DNA of 64,000 bases. It comes from Roseateles koreensis (GTDB lineage Bacteria; Pseudomonadota; Gammaproteobacteria; Burkholderiales; Burkholderiaceae_C). The position numbers were made by a program, and so were the translations under genes. The notes beneath the pieces are model-generated. The model had not been told where the DNA came from and did not search any database. It worked only from the letters and a program-made list of their open reading frames with translations. Numbering within the stretch: position 1 is the stretch's first letter; each line of letters starts with the position of its first letter. Location of the stretch: positions 62,001-126,000 of the forward strand of contig NZ_JAQQXS010000007.1 of the NCBI RefSeq assembly GCF_028595305.1, read 5' to 3'. Below are positions 56,515-64,000 of this stretch, piece by piece.

Positions 56515-56862
56515 TCACGCCTTCTTCAAAAACTCCGACTTGAGCATGAAGCTCTGGCCGTCGATCTTGCAATCCACATCGTGGTCGCCGGCGACCAGGC
56601 GGATGGTTTTGATCTTGGTGCCTTTTTTCAACGTGATGCTGGAGCCTTTGACCTTGAGGTCTTTGATCAGAATGGCAGCGTCGCCGTCGCTCAGAACCTG
56701 GCCGTTGGCGTCTTTGAATACCTTGGCGGCCTCGCTGCTTTCGTCGCTGGACTCCGTGGCCACGGCCGGCCACTCGTGGCCGCAGTCGGGGCAGATGAAC
56801 TGGTCGCCGTCTTGGTAGGTGTTTTCAAGGGTGCATTGGGGGCAAGCGGGCGGTGTATGCAT
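56515..56862 (-). CDS. yjdM: PhnA/YjdM-family zinc-ribbon protein
   Basis: A 115-residue protein close to the E. coli YjdM length. The N-terminal zinc ribbon is 'CPQC...CPDCGHEW', followed by a compact beta domain ('[29 protein letters not shown]'). The family was once linked to phosphonate use, but its function is unresolved. ATG at 56862. Confidence 0.92.
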   Translation of the reverse strand: MHTPPACPQCTLENTYQDGDQFICPDCGHEWPAVATESSDESSEAAKVFKDANGQVLSDGDAAILIKDLKVKGSSITLKKGTKIKTIRLVAGDHDVDCKIDGQSFMLKSEFLKKA

Positions 56863-56990
56863 GGTCAAGACTCCGGTAGGGGCCGTCAATGTAACGCAGC
56901 ATCCAATAGGTCGGTGATCGGCCCATGGCTTTCAGCTGCGAGGCTGTGGTGCAGCCATACTTCAGGCTTCATTGGATCGGAGGCGAGCAC

Positions 56991-57824
56991 ATGAAACAGA
57001 TGATTTGTCGGGCGATGGCTGCGGCAGCGGCAGTGGTGGGCTTGAGCGTGTTGGCCAGCCCTGCGTTTTCGGCCGAAGACGCGGCCTTGCGGGCGGCGAT
57101 TGCAGGCGCGCAGCGCAGCCCGGCCTTTGTAGCGCGGGATGGCTGGCGCCACCCGTATGAGACGCTGACGTTTTTCGGCTTGCATGCCGACCAGGTGGTG
57201 GTCGAGTTGTCTCCGGGGGGCGGCTGGTACACGGAAATTTTGGCGCCGTATCTGCGTGAGCATGGCCGCCTGGTGCTGGCGGGTGATGATCCCGCGTCTT
57301 CGCAGGCCTACTACCAGCGCAGCGCGGCGCGCCTGACGGCCAAGCTGGCGGCTACGCCGGCCGTTTATGACCGCGTGCAGCTTACGGTGTTTGATCCTGC
57401 CGCTGGCAAGTTGAGTTATGCCGCGGCAGGGTCGGCCGATTTGGTGCTGACATTCCGCAATGTGCACAACTGGGTGGCGCAGGGGGAGGCGGTTACGCAG
57501 GCCGCGTTCAAGAGTGCGTTCGAGGTGCTTAAGCCTGGTGGCGTGCTGGGCGTGGTGGAGCATCGCCTGCCCCCGAATATGCCGCAGGGCGATAAAGCCG
57601 AATCGGGCTATTTGCATCAAGCTTATGTGATCCGCATGGCGGAGGGGGTGGGTTTCAAATGGGTGGGCAGTTCAGAAATCAATGCCAACCCCCGCGACAA
57701 CGCGAACCACGAGGGCGGTGTTTGGGCGCTGCCACCGATCTTGGCCCATAAAGACGCTGACAGGGCGAGTTATGAGGCTATCGGGGAGAGCGATCGCATG
57801 ACGCTCAAATTCATCAAGCCCTGA
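56991..57824 (+). CDS. Exported SAM-methyltransferase-like protein
   Basis: A 277-residue protein with a clear Sec signal peptide ('MAAAAAVVGLSVLASPAFSA') followed by a class I methyltransferase fold. The motif I segment is 'VVELSPGGGWYTEILAPYL', and 'LVLTFRNVHNWV' and 'KPGGVLGVVEHR' follow. Periplasmic location is odd for a SAM enzyme because SAM is cytosolic, yet this exported family recurs in proteobacteria. Function is unknown. The ATG at 56991 follows GGAGG. It is followed 35 bp later by the Rossmann protein gene. Confidence 0.85.
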   Translation: MKQMICRAMAAAAAVVGLSVLASPAFSAEDAALRAAIAGAQRSPAFVARDGWRHPYETLTFFGLHADQVVVELSPGGGWYTEILAPYLREHGRLVLAGDDPASSQAYYQRSAARLTAKLAATPAVYDRVQLTVFDPAAGKLSYAAAGSADLVLTFRNVHNWVAQGEAVTQAAFKSAFEVLKPGGVLGVVEHRLPPNMPQGDKAESGYLHQAYVIRMAEGVGFKWVGSSEINANPRDNANHEGGVWALPPILAHKDADRASYEAIGESDRMTLKFIKP

Positions 57825-57859
57825 GGTCGGTAACAGCTGCACAAGAAGGCGGTTTGCCC

Positions 57860-58717
57860 ATGAAGATTGCGTTTGTTGGCGCTGGGCGCCTGGGCCAAAC
57901 CCTGGCGCGGGCCTGGGCCGGGCAGGGGGAGGCGGTGGTAGCAGTCGCTTCTCGCGCACCGGCATCGGCGCAGCGCCTAGCGGCCAGCTTGCCCGGCTGC
58001 GTCGCCTTGCCTGCGGCGGAAGCAGTGGCGCTGGCCGAGCTGATTTTTCTGACGGTGTCTGACGATGCGTTGGCCCCGGTGGCCGCCGCGCTGCCCTGGC
58101 GCGCGGGGCAGGCGGTGGTGCATTGCAGCGGTGCCACTGATTTGCGGGTCTTGGCGCCCGCCATTGCTGCTGGCGCGCAGATTGGCGGCTTTCATCCGCT
58201 GCAGATATTTTCTGATCCGGCCCAAGCGCATTTGCTGCTGGCCGGCAGTGCCGTGGCCGTTGAGGCTGAGGCGCCCTTGCTGCAGACCTTGGAGCGTTTG
58301 GCCCTGGCCTTGCAGATGAAACCCTTCACGCTGCCGCCGGGTGCGCGCGCCGCCTACCATGCGGCGGCCGGGTTTGCGGCCAGCTTCTTGCTGTCGCTGC
58401 TGGATGAGGCGGTGCAGATTTGGGCACAGCTGGGTTTGCCCGCCGAGCAGGCCTTGCCCGCTTTGCTGCCGCTGGCGCAGGGCACGTTGCAGGCGGCGCA
58501 GGCGCGAGGGTTGGCGGGGGCCTTGTCGGGCCCCATTTCGCGCGGGGACACCGGGGTGCTGACGGCGCACCTGCAGGCCATGGCGCAACTGGGGCCTGAG
58601 CACCTGAGCTTTTATCGGCTCTTGGCCCAGCGGCAATTGCACTTGGCCGCCGACAGCGGGCGGTTGGACGCTGCGCAGCTGCAGCGGTTGGGCGAAGTGG
58701 TGGGAGCAGGGGCTTAA
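57860..58717 (+). CDS. Rossmann-fold protein with DUF2520 C-terminal domain
   Basis: A 285-residue putative NAD(P)-dependent oxidoreductase. The nucleotide loop is 'IAFVGAGRLGQTLARAWAGQG'. The middle has 'HCSGATDLRVLAPA' and 'GGFHPLQIFSDP'. The C-terminal helical domain (from about residue 150) matches DUF2520, as in 6-phosphogluconate-dehydrogenase-like proteins. The substrate is unknown. Confidence 0.85.
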   Translation: MKIAFVGAGRLGQTLARAWAGQGEAVVAVASRAPASAQRLAASLPGCVALPAAEAVALAELIFLTVSDDALAPVAAALPWRAGQAVVHCSGATDLRVLAPAIAAGAQIGGFHPLQIFSDPAQAHLLLAGSAVAVEAEAPLLQTLERLALALQMKPFTLPPGARAAYHAAAGFAASFLLSLLDEAVQIWAQLGLPAEQALPALLPLAQGTLQAAQARGLAGALSGPISRGDTGVLTAHLQAMAQLGPEHLSFYRLLAQRQLHLAADSGRLDAAQLQRLGEVVGAGA

Positions 58718-58838
58718 CGCTGGTTTGCAGCCTCAATGCTCACGGGTGTTTTGGCGCCCAGATCCAGTCCGTGTCGGTCTGTTGGATTTTGGCGTTACCT
58801 CGGATTTGTGCGGCAATCCCTCGCCCCTAGAATGAGGA

Positions 58839-59984
58839 ATGCCCTTAGATATCCCAACCCTTTATGCGGTGATGTTGCTCCTGGCCGTGCTGATGGCACT
58901 GTGGGTGTGCTTCATGGCCTGGGGGCAGGACAGCAGCAACCCCTTGTGGGCCTGGGCGCAGGGATTGGGCACCTTTGACGTCGCCCTGCTGATGTACGGT
59001 CTGACCGGCGTGTTGCCGGGCCCTGTGATCTCCGTCGTGAACGTGGTGGCGGGTGCCGGCACCTTCGCTTTGATGCTGTTGGCCGTGCGGCGCTTTTATG
59101 GTTTGTCAGGGCCCGGCCTTTGGGTTTGGGCGCCCTTGCTGGTGAATCCGGCGTCGGCGTTGATGTTTTCGGAGCATGTGTATCTACGCTCGCTGAGCAT
59201 CAATCTGATGTATGTCCTGCAGATCACTTTGATCTTGCGGGTCTTGCTCGACCCCAAGCTCGAGCACAGCGGGCGGGGGCGTTACATGCTGCTGTTTGGC
59301 TTCTGCGCGCAGCAACTGGTATTGATTGTGCGGGTCTGCATGGTGCTTGCGGGGGCCACACCGGCGTTTTCGGGGGCACTCAGCAATGGATTTGTGGCCT
59401 TGTTGTTTGTGGCCACGCTGGTGACCGTGCTGGGCAATACGCTGGGCTTTGCGTACATGATCATGGAGCGGTCGGAGCGGCGCAATTTCGAGTTGGCCAT
59501 GAAGGACATGCTGACTGGCTTGTCCAACCGCCGAGCCATTACGGATGTGCTGCTTACCGCCGTGGCGCGGGCGCAGCGCCAGGGCCAGTTGCTGAGCGTG
59601 TTGATGTTGGACATTGACCACTTCAAGAAAATCAACGACAGCTATGGCCACCAGGCTGGCGATAAGGTTTTGCAAGGCGTGGCGCAAATCCTGCAATCGC
59701 GCTTGCGGGCCCAAGACCAGATCGGGCGCTTTGGTGGGGAAGAGTTTCTGGTCGTGTTGCCGGACACGGGCATTGAAGGCGCGTTGACCCTGGCCGAGGC
59801 CCTGCGCGCCGCTGTGGAGTCCACGCCCACGCAGTGGGGAGTGCACCGCATTTCGGCCACGATCAGCATCGGGGTGCGAGGCGGCATGGTCACGGGTGCC
59901 GATACGGCGGACGGCTTGGTCGGCGCGGCCGATGCGGCCATGTACCGTGCCAAGCAAACCGGCCGCAACCGGATTGAATACTGA
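58839..59984 (+). CDS. Membrane-bound diguanylate cyclase
   Basis: A 381-residue protein. The N-terminal 205 residues form about six hydrophobic helices without a recognisable periplasmic sensor. The GGDEF domain has 'RFGGEEF' (299-303) and an RxxD inhibitory site (Arg290-Asp293) at the right distance, so it should make c-di-GMP with feedback control. The Shine-Dalgarno GAGGA directly abuts the ATG at 58839, which is unusual and could mean weak translation. Confidence 0.92.
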   Translation: MPLDIPTLYAVMLLLAVLMALWVCFMAWGQDSSNPLWAWAQGLGTFDVALLMYGLTGVLPGPVISVVNVVAGAGTFALMLLAVRRFYGLSGPGLWVWAPLLVNPASALMFSEHVYLRSLSINLMYVLQITLILRVLLDPKLEHSGRGRYMLLFGFCAQQLVLIVRVCMVLAGATPAFSGALSNGFVALLFVATLVTVLGNTLGFAYMIMERSERRNFELAMKDMLTGLSNRRAITDVLLTAVARAQRQGQLLSVLMLDIDHFKKINDSYGHQAGDKVLQGVAQILQSRLRAQDQIGRFGGEEFLVVLPDTGIEGALTLAEALRAAVESTPTQWGVHRISATISIGVRGGMVTGADTADGLVGAADAAMYRAKQTGRNRIEY

Positions 59985-60017
59985 CGCCAGCGCGTCCTGA
60001 ATCTGCCCCCCCCCACC

Positions 60018-60722
60018 ATGTTCACCGTCTACGGCATCAACGGACGCATTTACAGCGGCTCCTTGGACGGCTTGAGGGGGCTGGCGCCGGTGCAGGCGGT
60101 GGCACGCCTGCGGGCTGTCGCACCCGTGCGGCCCCGCAGCGCTGATACACCGATTGAAATCGAACCCGGCGTACTGCGGGCAGAGCCCAATCCCGACGCT
60201 GCGTTGATGGCCTTGGGCACCCCCGACCCCTTGCCGCGCGACGCGTTGGCCGCCTATGCCAAGGCGCAGGCGCGGGTGCCGGCCGATGGGCCGCGCAATC
60301 CCTTGCGCCTGGTCGAGGAGTTGATGAGCCGTACCGTGGTCACCGTGCCGCAAACGGCGCTGCTGTCTGAAGGGCTGCGCCTGCTCACGCAGGCCCGCGT
60401 CGGGCAGGCGCCGGTGGTCAACGCAGCCGGCCATCTGGTTGGGCTGCTGCTGCGCGGCGATGTGCTGCCAACGCCGCCAGCGCTGGAAGACCCCGCCGCA
60501 TGGACCGCCTGGTTGCAGCGCCCGGTGGCGGAGATGATGTGGACCCCCGTCCCGAGCGCGCACCCCGACACCCCTTTGCGTGAGGTGGCGCAAGTGCTGC
60601 TTGAATTCCGCCTGCCCGGGCTGCCGGTGCTGGACGACGCCAGCAATTTGATCGGCTTTCTCTCGCGCAGCGACATCTTGCGCGCCTTGACCCGCGAGCC
60701 ACCCGTTGAACTTTGGGGTTAG
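60018..60722 (+). CDS. CBS-domain protein
   Basis: A 234-residue protein with a non-conserved N-terminal part (about 1-95) and two CBS motifs: 'EELMSRTVVTVPQTALLSEGLRLLTQARVGQAPVVN' and 'EMMWTPVPSAHPDTPLREVAQVLLEFRLPGLPVLDD'. Such pairs bind adenine nucleotides and act as regulatory modules. It lies 33 bp after the diguanylate cyclase and may be co-transcribed. Target unknown. Confidence 0.88.
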   Translation: MFTVYGINGRIYSGSLDGLRGLAPVQAVARLRAVAPVRPRSADTPIEIEPGVLRAEPNPDAALMALGTPDPLPRDALAAYAKAQARVPADGPRNPLRLVEELMSRTVVTVPQTALLSEGLRLLTQARVGQAPVVNAAGHLVGLLLRGDVLPTPPALEDPAAWTAWLQRPVAEMMWTPVPSAHPDTPLREVAQVLLEFRLPGLPVLDDASNLIGFLSRSDILRALTREPPVELWG

Positions 60723-60768
60723 CAAGTCGAACCCAGGCGTGCGTTATTTCTTGTCGTGGCCTGGAGGC

Positions 60769-61608
60769 TCACTGCCAGCTCAGGGGGTTGATGCGGTAGT
60801 AACGGCTGAGTTGCTCGTACAGCGCGGGGTGCTGCGCGGCCAGGTCGGTGGGGCATTCAAAAAACAGTTCGCTGCAGACGGCAAAAAATTCCGCCGGATC
60901 GGTGGCGGCGTAGGCGTCGATCAAGCCGGTTTCTCCCCGGGCCAGGCGTCGGCGCAAGGCGTCAAATTCAGACTGCATGATGCGTGCCCAGCGCCGGTGC
61001 GCGGGCGTTGAATTCAGGGGCGGCGCGCCATTGGCAAAGCCTTTCACCTGATCGAGTTGGTGGGCGAATTCGTGGATCACCACGTTCTGTCCATCAGTCG
61101 GGTCGGCCGCACCTTGCAGCACGTCTTGCCAGGAGAGCAGGATCTGCCCCTGCGCCCAGCTTTCACCGGCCAACACGCGGCGTTGGTCCATTTGCACGCC
61201 TGCGGCGCCAGTTTGCGCGCGTTCCACCACAAAGGCGCCGGGGTACAGCAGGATTTGCTTGAGCTGCGGGTAATACCCCCGCCGCAAGCCCAGCAAGGGC
61301 ATGCAAGCCTGTGCGGCAATGGTCACACGCATGTCATCGCTCACCACCAAGCCCTTGCAGCCAATGATGGGCTTTTCTGCCAGAAACACTTGCATGTCTT
61401 GCTTCAGTCGCAGTTGCAGATTGGCAGGCAAACGCTGCACCGCTGGCACGCGCCGCCGCAAGATGCGTCGCCACGCGGCTGGAAAGGGCTGCTCACGCAG
61501 TTTGCGGCGCCGGTGCGCACGCACAAACGGCGCCGCTGCCAGCCAAGCCATCAGACCGAGGCTCAAGCTGATGACAAGGGCAAGAGTCAGGCCGGCGGCG
61601 TCAATCAT
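60769..61608 (-). CDS. mtfA: MtfA-family zinc-dependent peptidase
   Basis: A 279-residue protein with an N-terminal membrane helix, unlike cytosolic E. coli MtfA. The zincin motif 'VIHEFAHQLDQ' and the downstream Glu of 'FFAVCSELFFE' are present. In E. coli MtfA binds the Mlc repressor and has aminopeptidase activity; whether that holds here is unknown. ATG at 61608. Confidence 0.9.
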   Translation of the reverse strand: MIDAAGLTLALVISLSLGLMAWLAAAPFVRAHRRRKLREQPFPAAWRRILRRRVPAVQRLPANLQLRLKQDMQVFLAEKPIIGCKGLVVSDDMRVTIAAQACMPLLGLRRGYYPQLKQILLYPGAFVVERAQTGAAGVQMDQRRVLAGESWAQGQILLSWQDVLQGAADPTDGQNVVIHEFAHQLDQVKGFANGAPPLNSTPAHRRWARIMQSEFDALRRRLARGETGLIDAYAATDPAEFFAVCSELFFECPTDLAAQHPALYEQLSRYYRINPLSWQ

Positions 61609-61715
61609 TTTTTGCAATTGAGTCCGACCGGCCGAAATACAAGAGCGCCATGCCCTCGGGGCGGCCATTTTGATCGGGGGGCGCCGTCGATTTTCACTTC
61701 GGCTAAGCTGGCGCG

Positions 61716-62978
61716 ATGCCCAGCACGCCCACCCCATCGGCTCACGCCCACGCCCCCCCGCCTTTGCAGGCTTGGCAGGCTTGGCAGGTCATTTTGGGCG
61801 GCGTTTGCTCCCTGGTGCTGACCTTGGGGCTGGCACGCTTTGCGTTCACGCCGCTGCTGCCCTTGATGCATGAACAAGCGGGCTTGTCCGACGCGGCGGG
61901 GGGCGCCCTGGCGGCCATCAATTACGCGGGCTATATGAGCGGTGCCTTGCTAGCCTCGTGGCTGGAGTCGGCGCGGCTGCGCCACGGGCTCTACAGCGTG
62001 GGATTGATTTTGAGCCTGCTGGTGACGGTGCTGATGGGCCTGAGCGATAACTTCTGGGTCTGGGCGCTGTCGCGTTACTTCGGCGGGCTGTGTGGCGCGG
62101 CGGGCATGTTGTTGGGCTCGGGTCTGGTGCTGAATTGGCTGATGCGCGCGGGGCACCGGCCCGAGTTGGGCCTGCACTTCACCGGCATCGGCCTGGGCAT
62201 TGTGGTGTCGGCGCTGGGGGCCTTGCTGATGGGGGGGCAAGGGCTGCATCTGAGTTGGGCACAGCAGTGGATTGGTTTTGCGTTAATCGGACTGGTGTTT
62301 CTCGCTTTGGCGTGGCGTTGGCGCCCTCCGGTGCCCTCGGTGTTGCTGGCTGCCACGAACGCAAACGTCAGTGCGAACGCAACGGCCCAGCATGCCCTGG
62401 CGGTGAAGCCGGCGCGCACCTGGACGGTTTTGATGACGGCGGTGTACTTCTGCGCGGGTTGGGGCTTTGTGATCAGCGCCACTTTCACCGTGACCATCGT
62501 GGAGCGGCAACCCTTGCTGGCCGGGCAAGGGCCCTGGGCCTGGTTGCTGGTCGGGCTGGCGGCGACGCCGGCAGTGTTTTTGTGGGACCGCGTGGCCCGC
62601 CGGGTGGGCGAGTTGCAGGCCTTGCTGATGGCGTTTGTTTTGCAATGCGTGTCGGTGCTGGTGCCGGCGTTGTCCGACACCTTGGCGGCGGCCTTGACCG
62701 GGGCGCTCTTGTACGGTGCCACCTTCATCGGCATTGTCAGCATGACGCTGGCGCTGGTGGGGCGCCGCTCGCCCGCCAATCCGGGCAAGGCGATGGCGCG
62801 CCTGACACTCAGCTATGGCGTGGCACAGGTGTGCGCGCCCGCCCTCAGCGGGGCCATGGCGCAGGCCAGCGGCAGTTACCGTGCGGCCTTGTTGTTGACA
62901 GCACTGGTGCTGGCGCTGGGCATGGTGGGCTTGCTGGCGTTGATTCGTTGGGAGGCGAGGCGCATACCCCATGGCTGA
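61716..62978 (+). CDS. MFS transporter, YbfB/YjiJ family
   Basis: A 420-residue permease with twelve membrane helices. It opens 'WQVILGGVCSLVLTLGLARFAFTPLLPLMHEQAGLSDAAGGALAAINYAGY', characteristic of YbfB/YjiJ proteins. The substrate is unknown. It overlaps the following kinase gene by eight bases, so a shared role in uptake and phosphorylation of a sugar or sugar acid is a reasonable inference. Confidence 0.88.
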   Translation: MPSTPTPSAHAHAPPPLQAWQAWQVILGGVCSLVLTLGLARFAFTPLLPLMHEQAGLSDAAGGALAAINYAGYMSGALLASWLESARLRHGLYSVGLILSLLVTVLMGLSDNFWVWALSRYFGGLCGAAGMLLGSGLVLNWLMRAGHRPELGLHFTGIGLGIVVSALGALLMGGQGLHLSWAQQWIGFALIGLVFLALAWRWRPPVPSVLLAATNANVSANATAQHALAVKPARTWTVLMTAVYFCAGWGFVISATFTVTIVERQPLLAGQGPWAWLLVGLAATPAVFLWDRVARRVGELQALLMAFVLQCVSVLVPALSDTLAAALTGALLYGATFIGIVSMTLALVGRRSPANPGKAMARLTLSYGVAQVCAPALSGAMAQASGSYRAALLLTALVLALGMVGLLALIRWEARRIPHG

Positions 62979-64000
62979 ATTCATGCTCGGTGTCGACATC
63001 GGCACCACCAGTACCAAGGCGGTGTTGTTCACGCCGCAAGGTCGGGTCGTGGCGCACCACAGTGTCGGGTATCCCTTGCTGCGGCCCACGCCGGATGCGG
63101 CCGAGCAAGACCCCGCGCAGATTTTTCAGGCGGTGGTGGGCGCGATCCGCGTTTGCCTGGCTGCCCAAGCCGGCGCAGGGCAGCGTTTGCTGGGTGTGGC
63201 GTTCAGCGCGGCCATGCACAGCGTGATTGCGATGGGGCCAGACAACACGCCCCTGACCGGCAGCATCACCTGGGCTGACAACCGCGCGGCAGGCTGGGCT
63301 GAGCGCATTCAGCGCGACTGGGGCGGGCTGGCCATTTACCGCCGCACCGGCACGCCCACGCATCCGATGTCGCCGCTCGCCAAGATGGTGTGGCTGCGAC
63401 ATGAGCAGCCCGCGCTCTTCACCCAAACGGCACGTTTCATCGGTATCAAAGAGTACGTGTTCTTCAGGCTTTTTGGCCGCTACTGGGTGGACCACTCCAT
63501 CGCCTCGGCGACGGGGCTGTTCAATCTCTTCCAGCTCGACTGGGACGATGAAGCGCTGGCGCTGGCCGGCGTGCGGCGCGACCAGTTGTCGGAGTTGGTG
63601 CCCACCACGCACATCGTGCAAGGCCTGGCAGGCGACATAGCGCAGCAATTGGGGCTGCGGGCGGATACGCCTTTTGTCATCGGCGCCAACGACGGCGTGC
63701 TTTCCAACTTGGGGGTGGATGCGATTGCACCGGGAGACGTGGCAGTGACCATTGGCACCAGCGGCGCGATGCGCACCGTCATTCACGAGCCGCGCACCGA
63801 CCCCGGCGGGCGCACCTTCTGCTACGCCCTCACCGAGCAGCACTGGGCGGTGGGCGGCCCGGTGAACAACGGCGGCGTGGTTTTCAGATGGGTGCGCGAT
63901 GAACTCGCGGGCGCTGAATCAGCGCAGGCGCGGGTGCAAAATCTCGACCCTTATGACGAACTCACCCGCATGGCGGCGCAAGTGCCGCCTGGAGCTGAGG
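62971..64000 (+). CDS. FGGY-family sugar kinase (gluconokinase-like), truncated by the window edge
   Basis: 343 codons are visible before the right edge. The N-terminal 'LGVDIGTTSTKAVLFTPQG' phosphate-1 motif and 'GITWADNRAAGWA'-like substrate region ('SITWADNRA') are present, as is 'VAVTIGTSGAMRTV'. Together with 'DHSIASATGLFNL' this resembles gluconokinase or xylulokinase. The ATG at 62971 overlaps the MFS stop. The true substrate cannot be settled from the visible part. Confidence 0.88.
   Translation, partial: MAEFMLGVDIGTTSTKAVLFTPQGRVVAHHSVGYPLLRPTPDAAEQDPAQIFQAVVGAIRVCLAAQAGAGQRLLGVAFSAAMHSVIAMGPDNTPLTGSITWADNRAAGWAERIQRDWGGLAIYRRTGTPTHPMSPLAKMVWLRHEQPALFTQTARFIGIKEYVFFRLFGRYWVDHSIASATGLFNLFQLDWDDEALALAGVRRDQLSELVPTTHIVQGLAGDIAQQLGLRADTPFVIGANDGVLSNLGVDAIAPGDVAVTIGTSGAMRTVIHEPRTDPGGRTFCYALTEQHWAVGGPVNNGGVVFRWVRDELAGAESAQARVQNLDPYDELTRMAAQVPPGAE

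Overview
The window looks like chromosomal DNA of a betaproteobacterium, most likely order Burkholderiales (Comamonadaceae or a neighbouring family). Support: high GC with strong GC3 bias, a fused single-chain indolepyruvate:ferredoxin oxidoreductase next to an Lrp-type regulator, a PPi-type phosphofructokinase, an adenosylcobalamin-dependent ribonucleotide reductase, a YqjD/YqjE/YqjK set, and many c-di-GMP proteins. The family-level placement is inference. I saw no tRNA, rRNA, CRISPR array, phage or intact insertion sequence.

Layout. 1-2178: minus-strand FecR / OmpA lipoprotein / CHASE2 sensor operon, cut by the left edge. 2309-4861: divergent PPi-type phosphofructokinase and alanine dehydrogenase. 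5004-8494: YqjD-like gene, then a response-regulator GGDEF/EAL gene on the other strand, then yqjE-yqjK. 8534-10930: YgiQ radical SAM protein. 11163-17994: complete AcrR-AcrAB-OprM-type efflux locus with an AcrR-type palindromic operator and a double terminator. 18017-22988: small conserved gene with an anti-Shine-Dalgarno-like leader, a cold-shock protein, a molybdopterin oxidoreductase, a PilZ protein and an alpha/beta hydrolase. 23256-28776: NrdJ and a chemoreceptor, separated by about 570 bp with no gene. 28849-31149: a rare three-part sulfur enzyme (cysteine desulfurase + persulfide-dioxygenase-like metallo-beta-lactamase + rhodanese). 31415-33420: Lrp regulator, Asp/Glu racemase, nitroreductase. 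33492-34595: an AT-rich acyltransferase that looks transferred. 34711-36997: cytochrome b561 and an orphan peptide-type binding protein. 37046-37202: LexA-type box and a 28-codon ORF. 37219-41234: sulfate importer sbp-cysT-cysW-cysA. 41396-42547: two small conserved genes. 42598-47088: a tightly overlapping five-gene operon behind a Fur-like box (di-heme peroxidase lipoprotein, porin, FMN-binding protein, ApbE flavin transferase, His-rich four-helix membrane protein). 47277-51068: exonuclease, universal stress protein, GAF-PAS-GGDEF-EAL protein. 51082-56428: LacI regulator, indolepyruvate oxidoreductase, divergent Lrp regulator. 56515-64000: mostly housekeeping or accessory genes, ending in an FGGY kinase cut by the right edge.

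How the genes work together. Sulfur genes occur twice: sulfate import, and a separate enzyme that by domain content could make, oxidise and transfer persulfide sulfur. Amino-acid metabolism appears as alanine dehydrogenase, Asp/Glu racemase with its own Lrp, and the indolepyruvate oxidoreductase with its own Lrp. Four c-di-GMP-related proteins (two GGDEF/EAL, one GGEEF, one PilZ) are scattered and not in one operon. The most interesting candidate system is the Fur-like flavin/heme operon at 42.6-47.1 kb. Next are the sulfur triple fusion, the LexA-box short ORF at 37.1 kb and the anti-Shine-Dalgarno leader at 18.24 kb.
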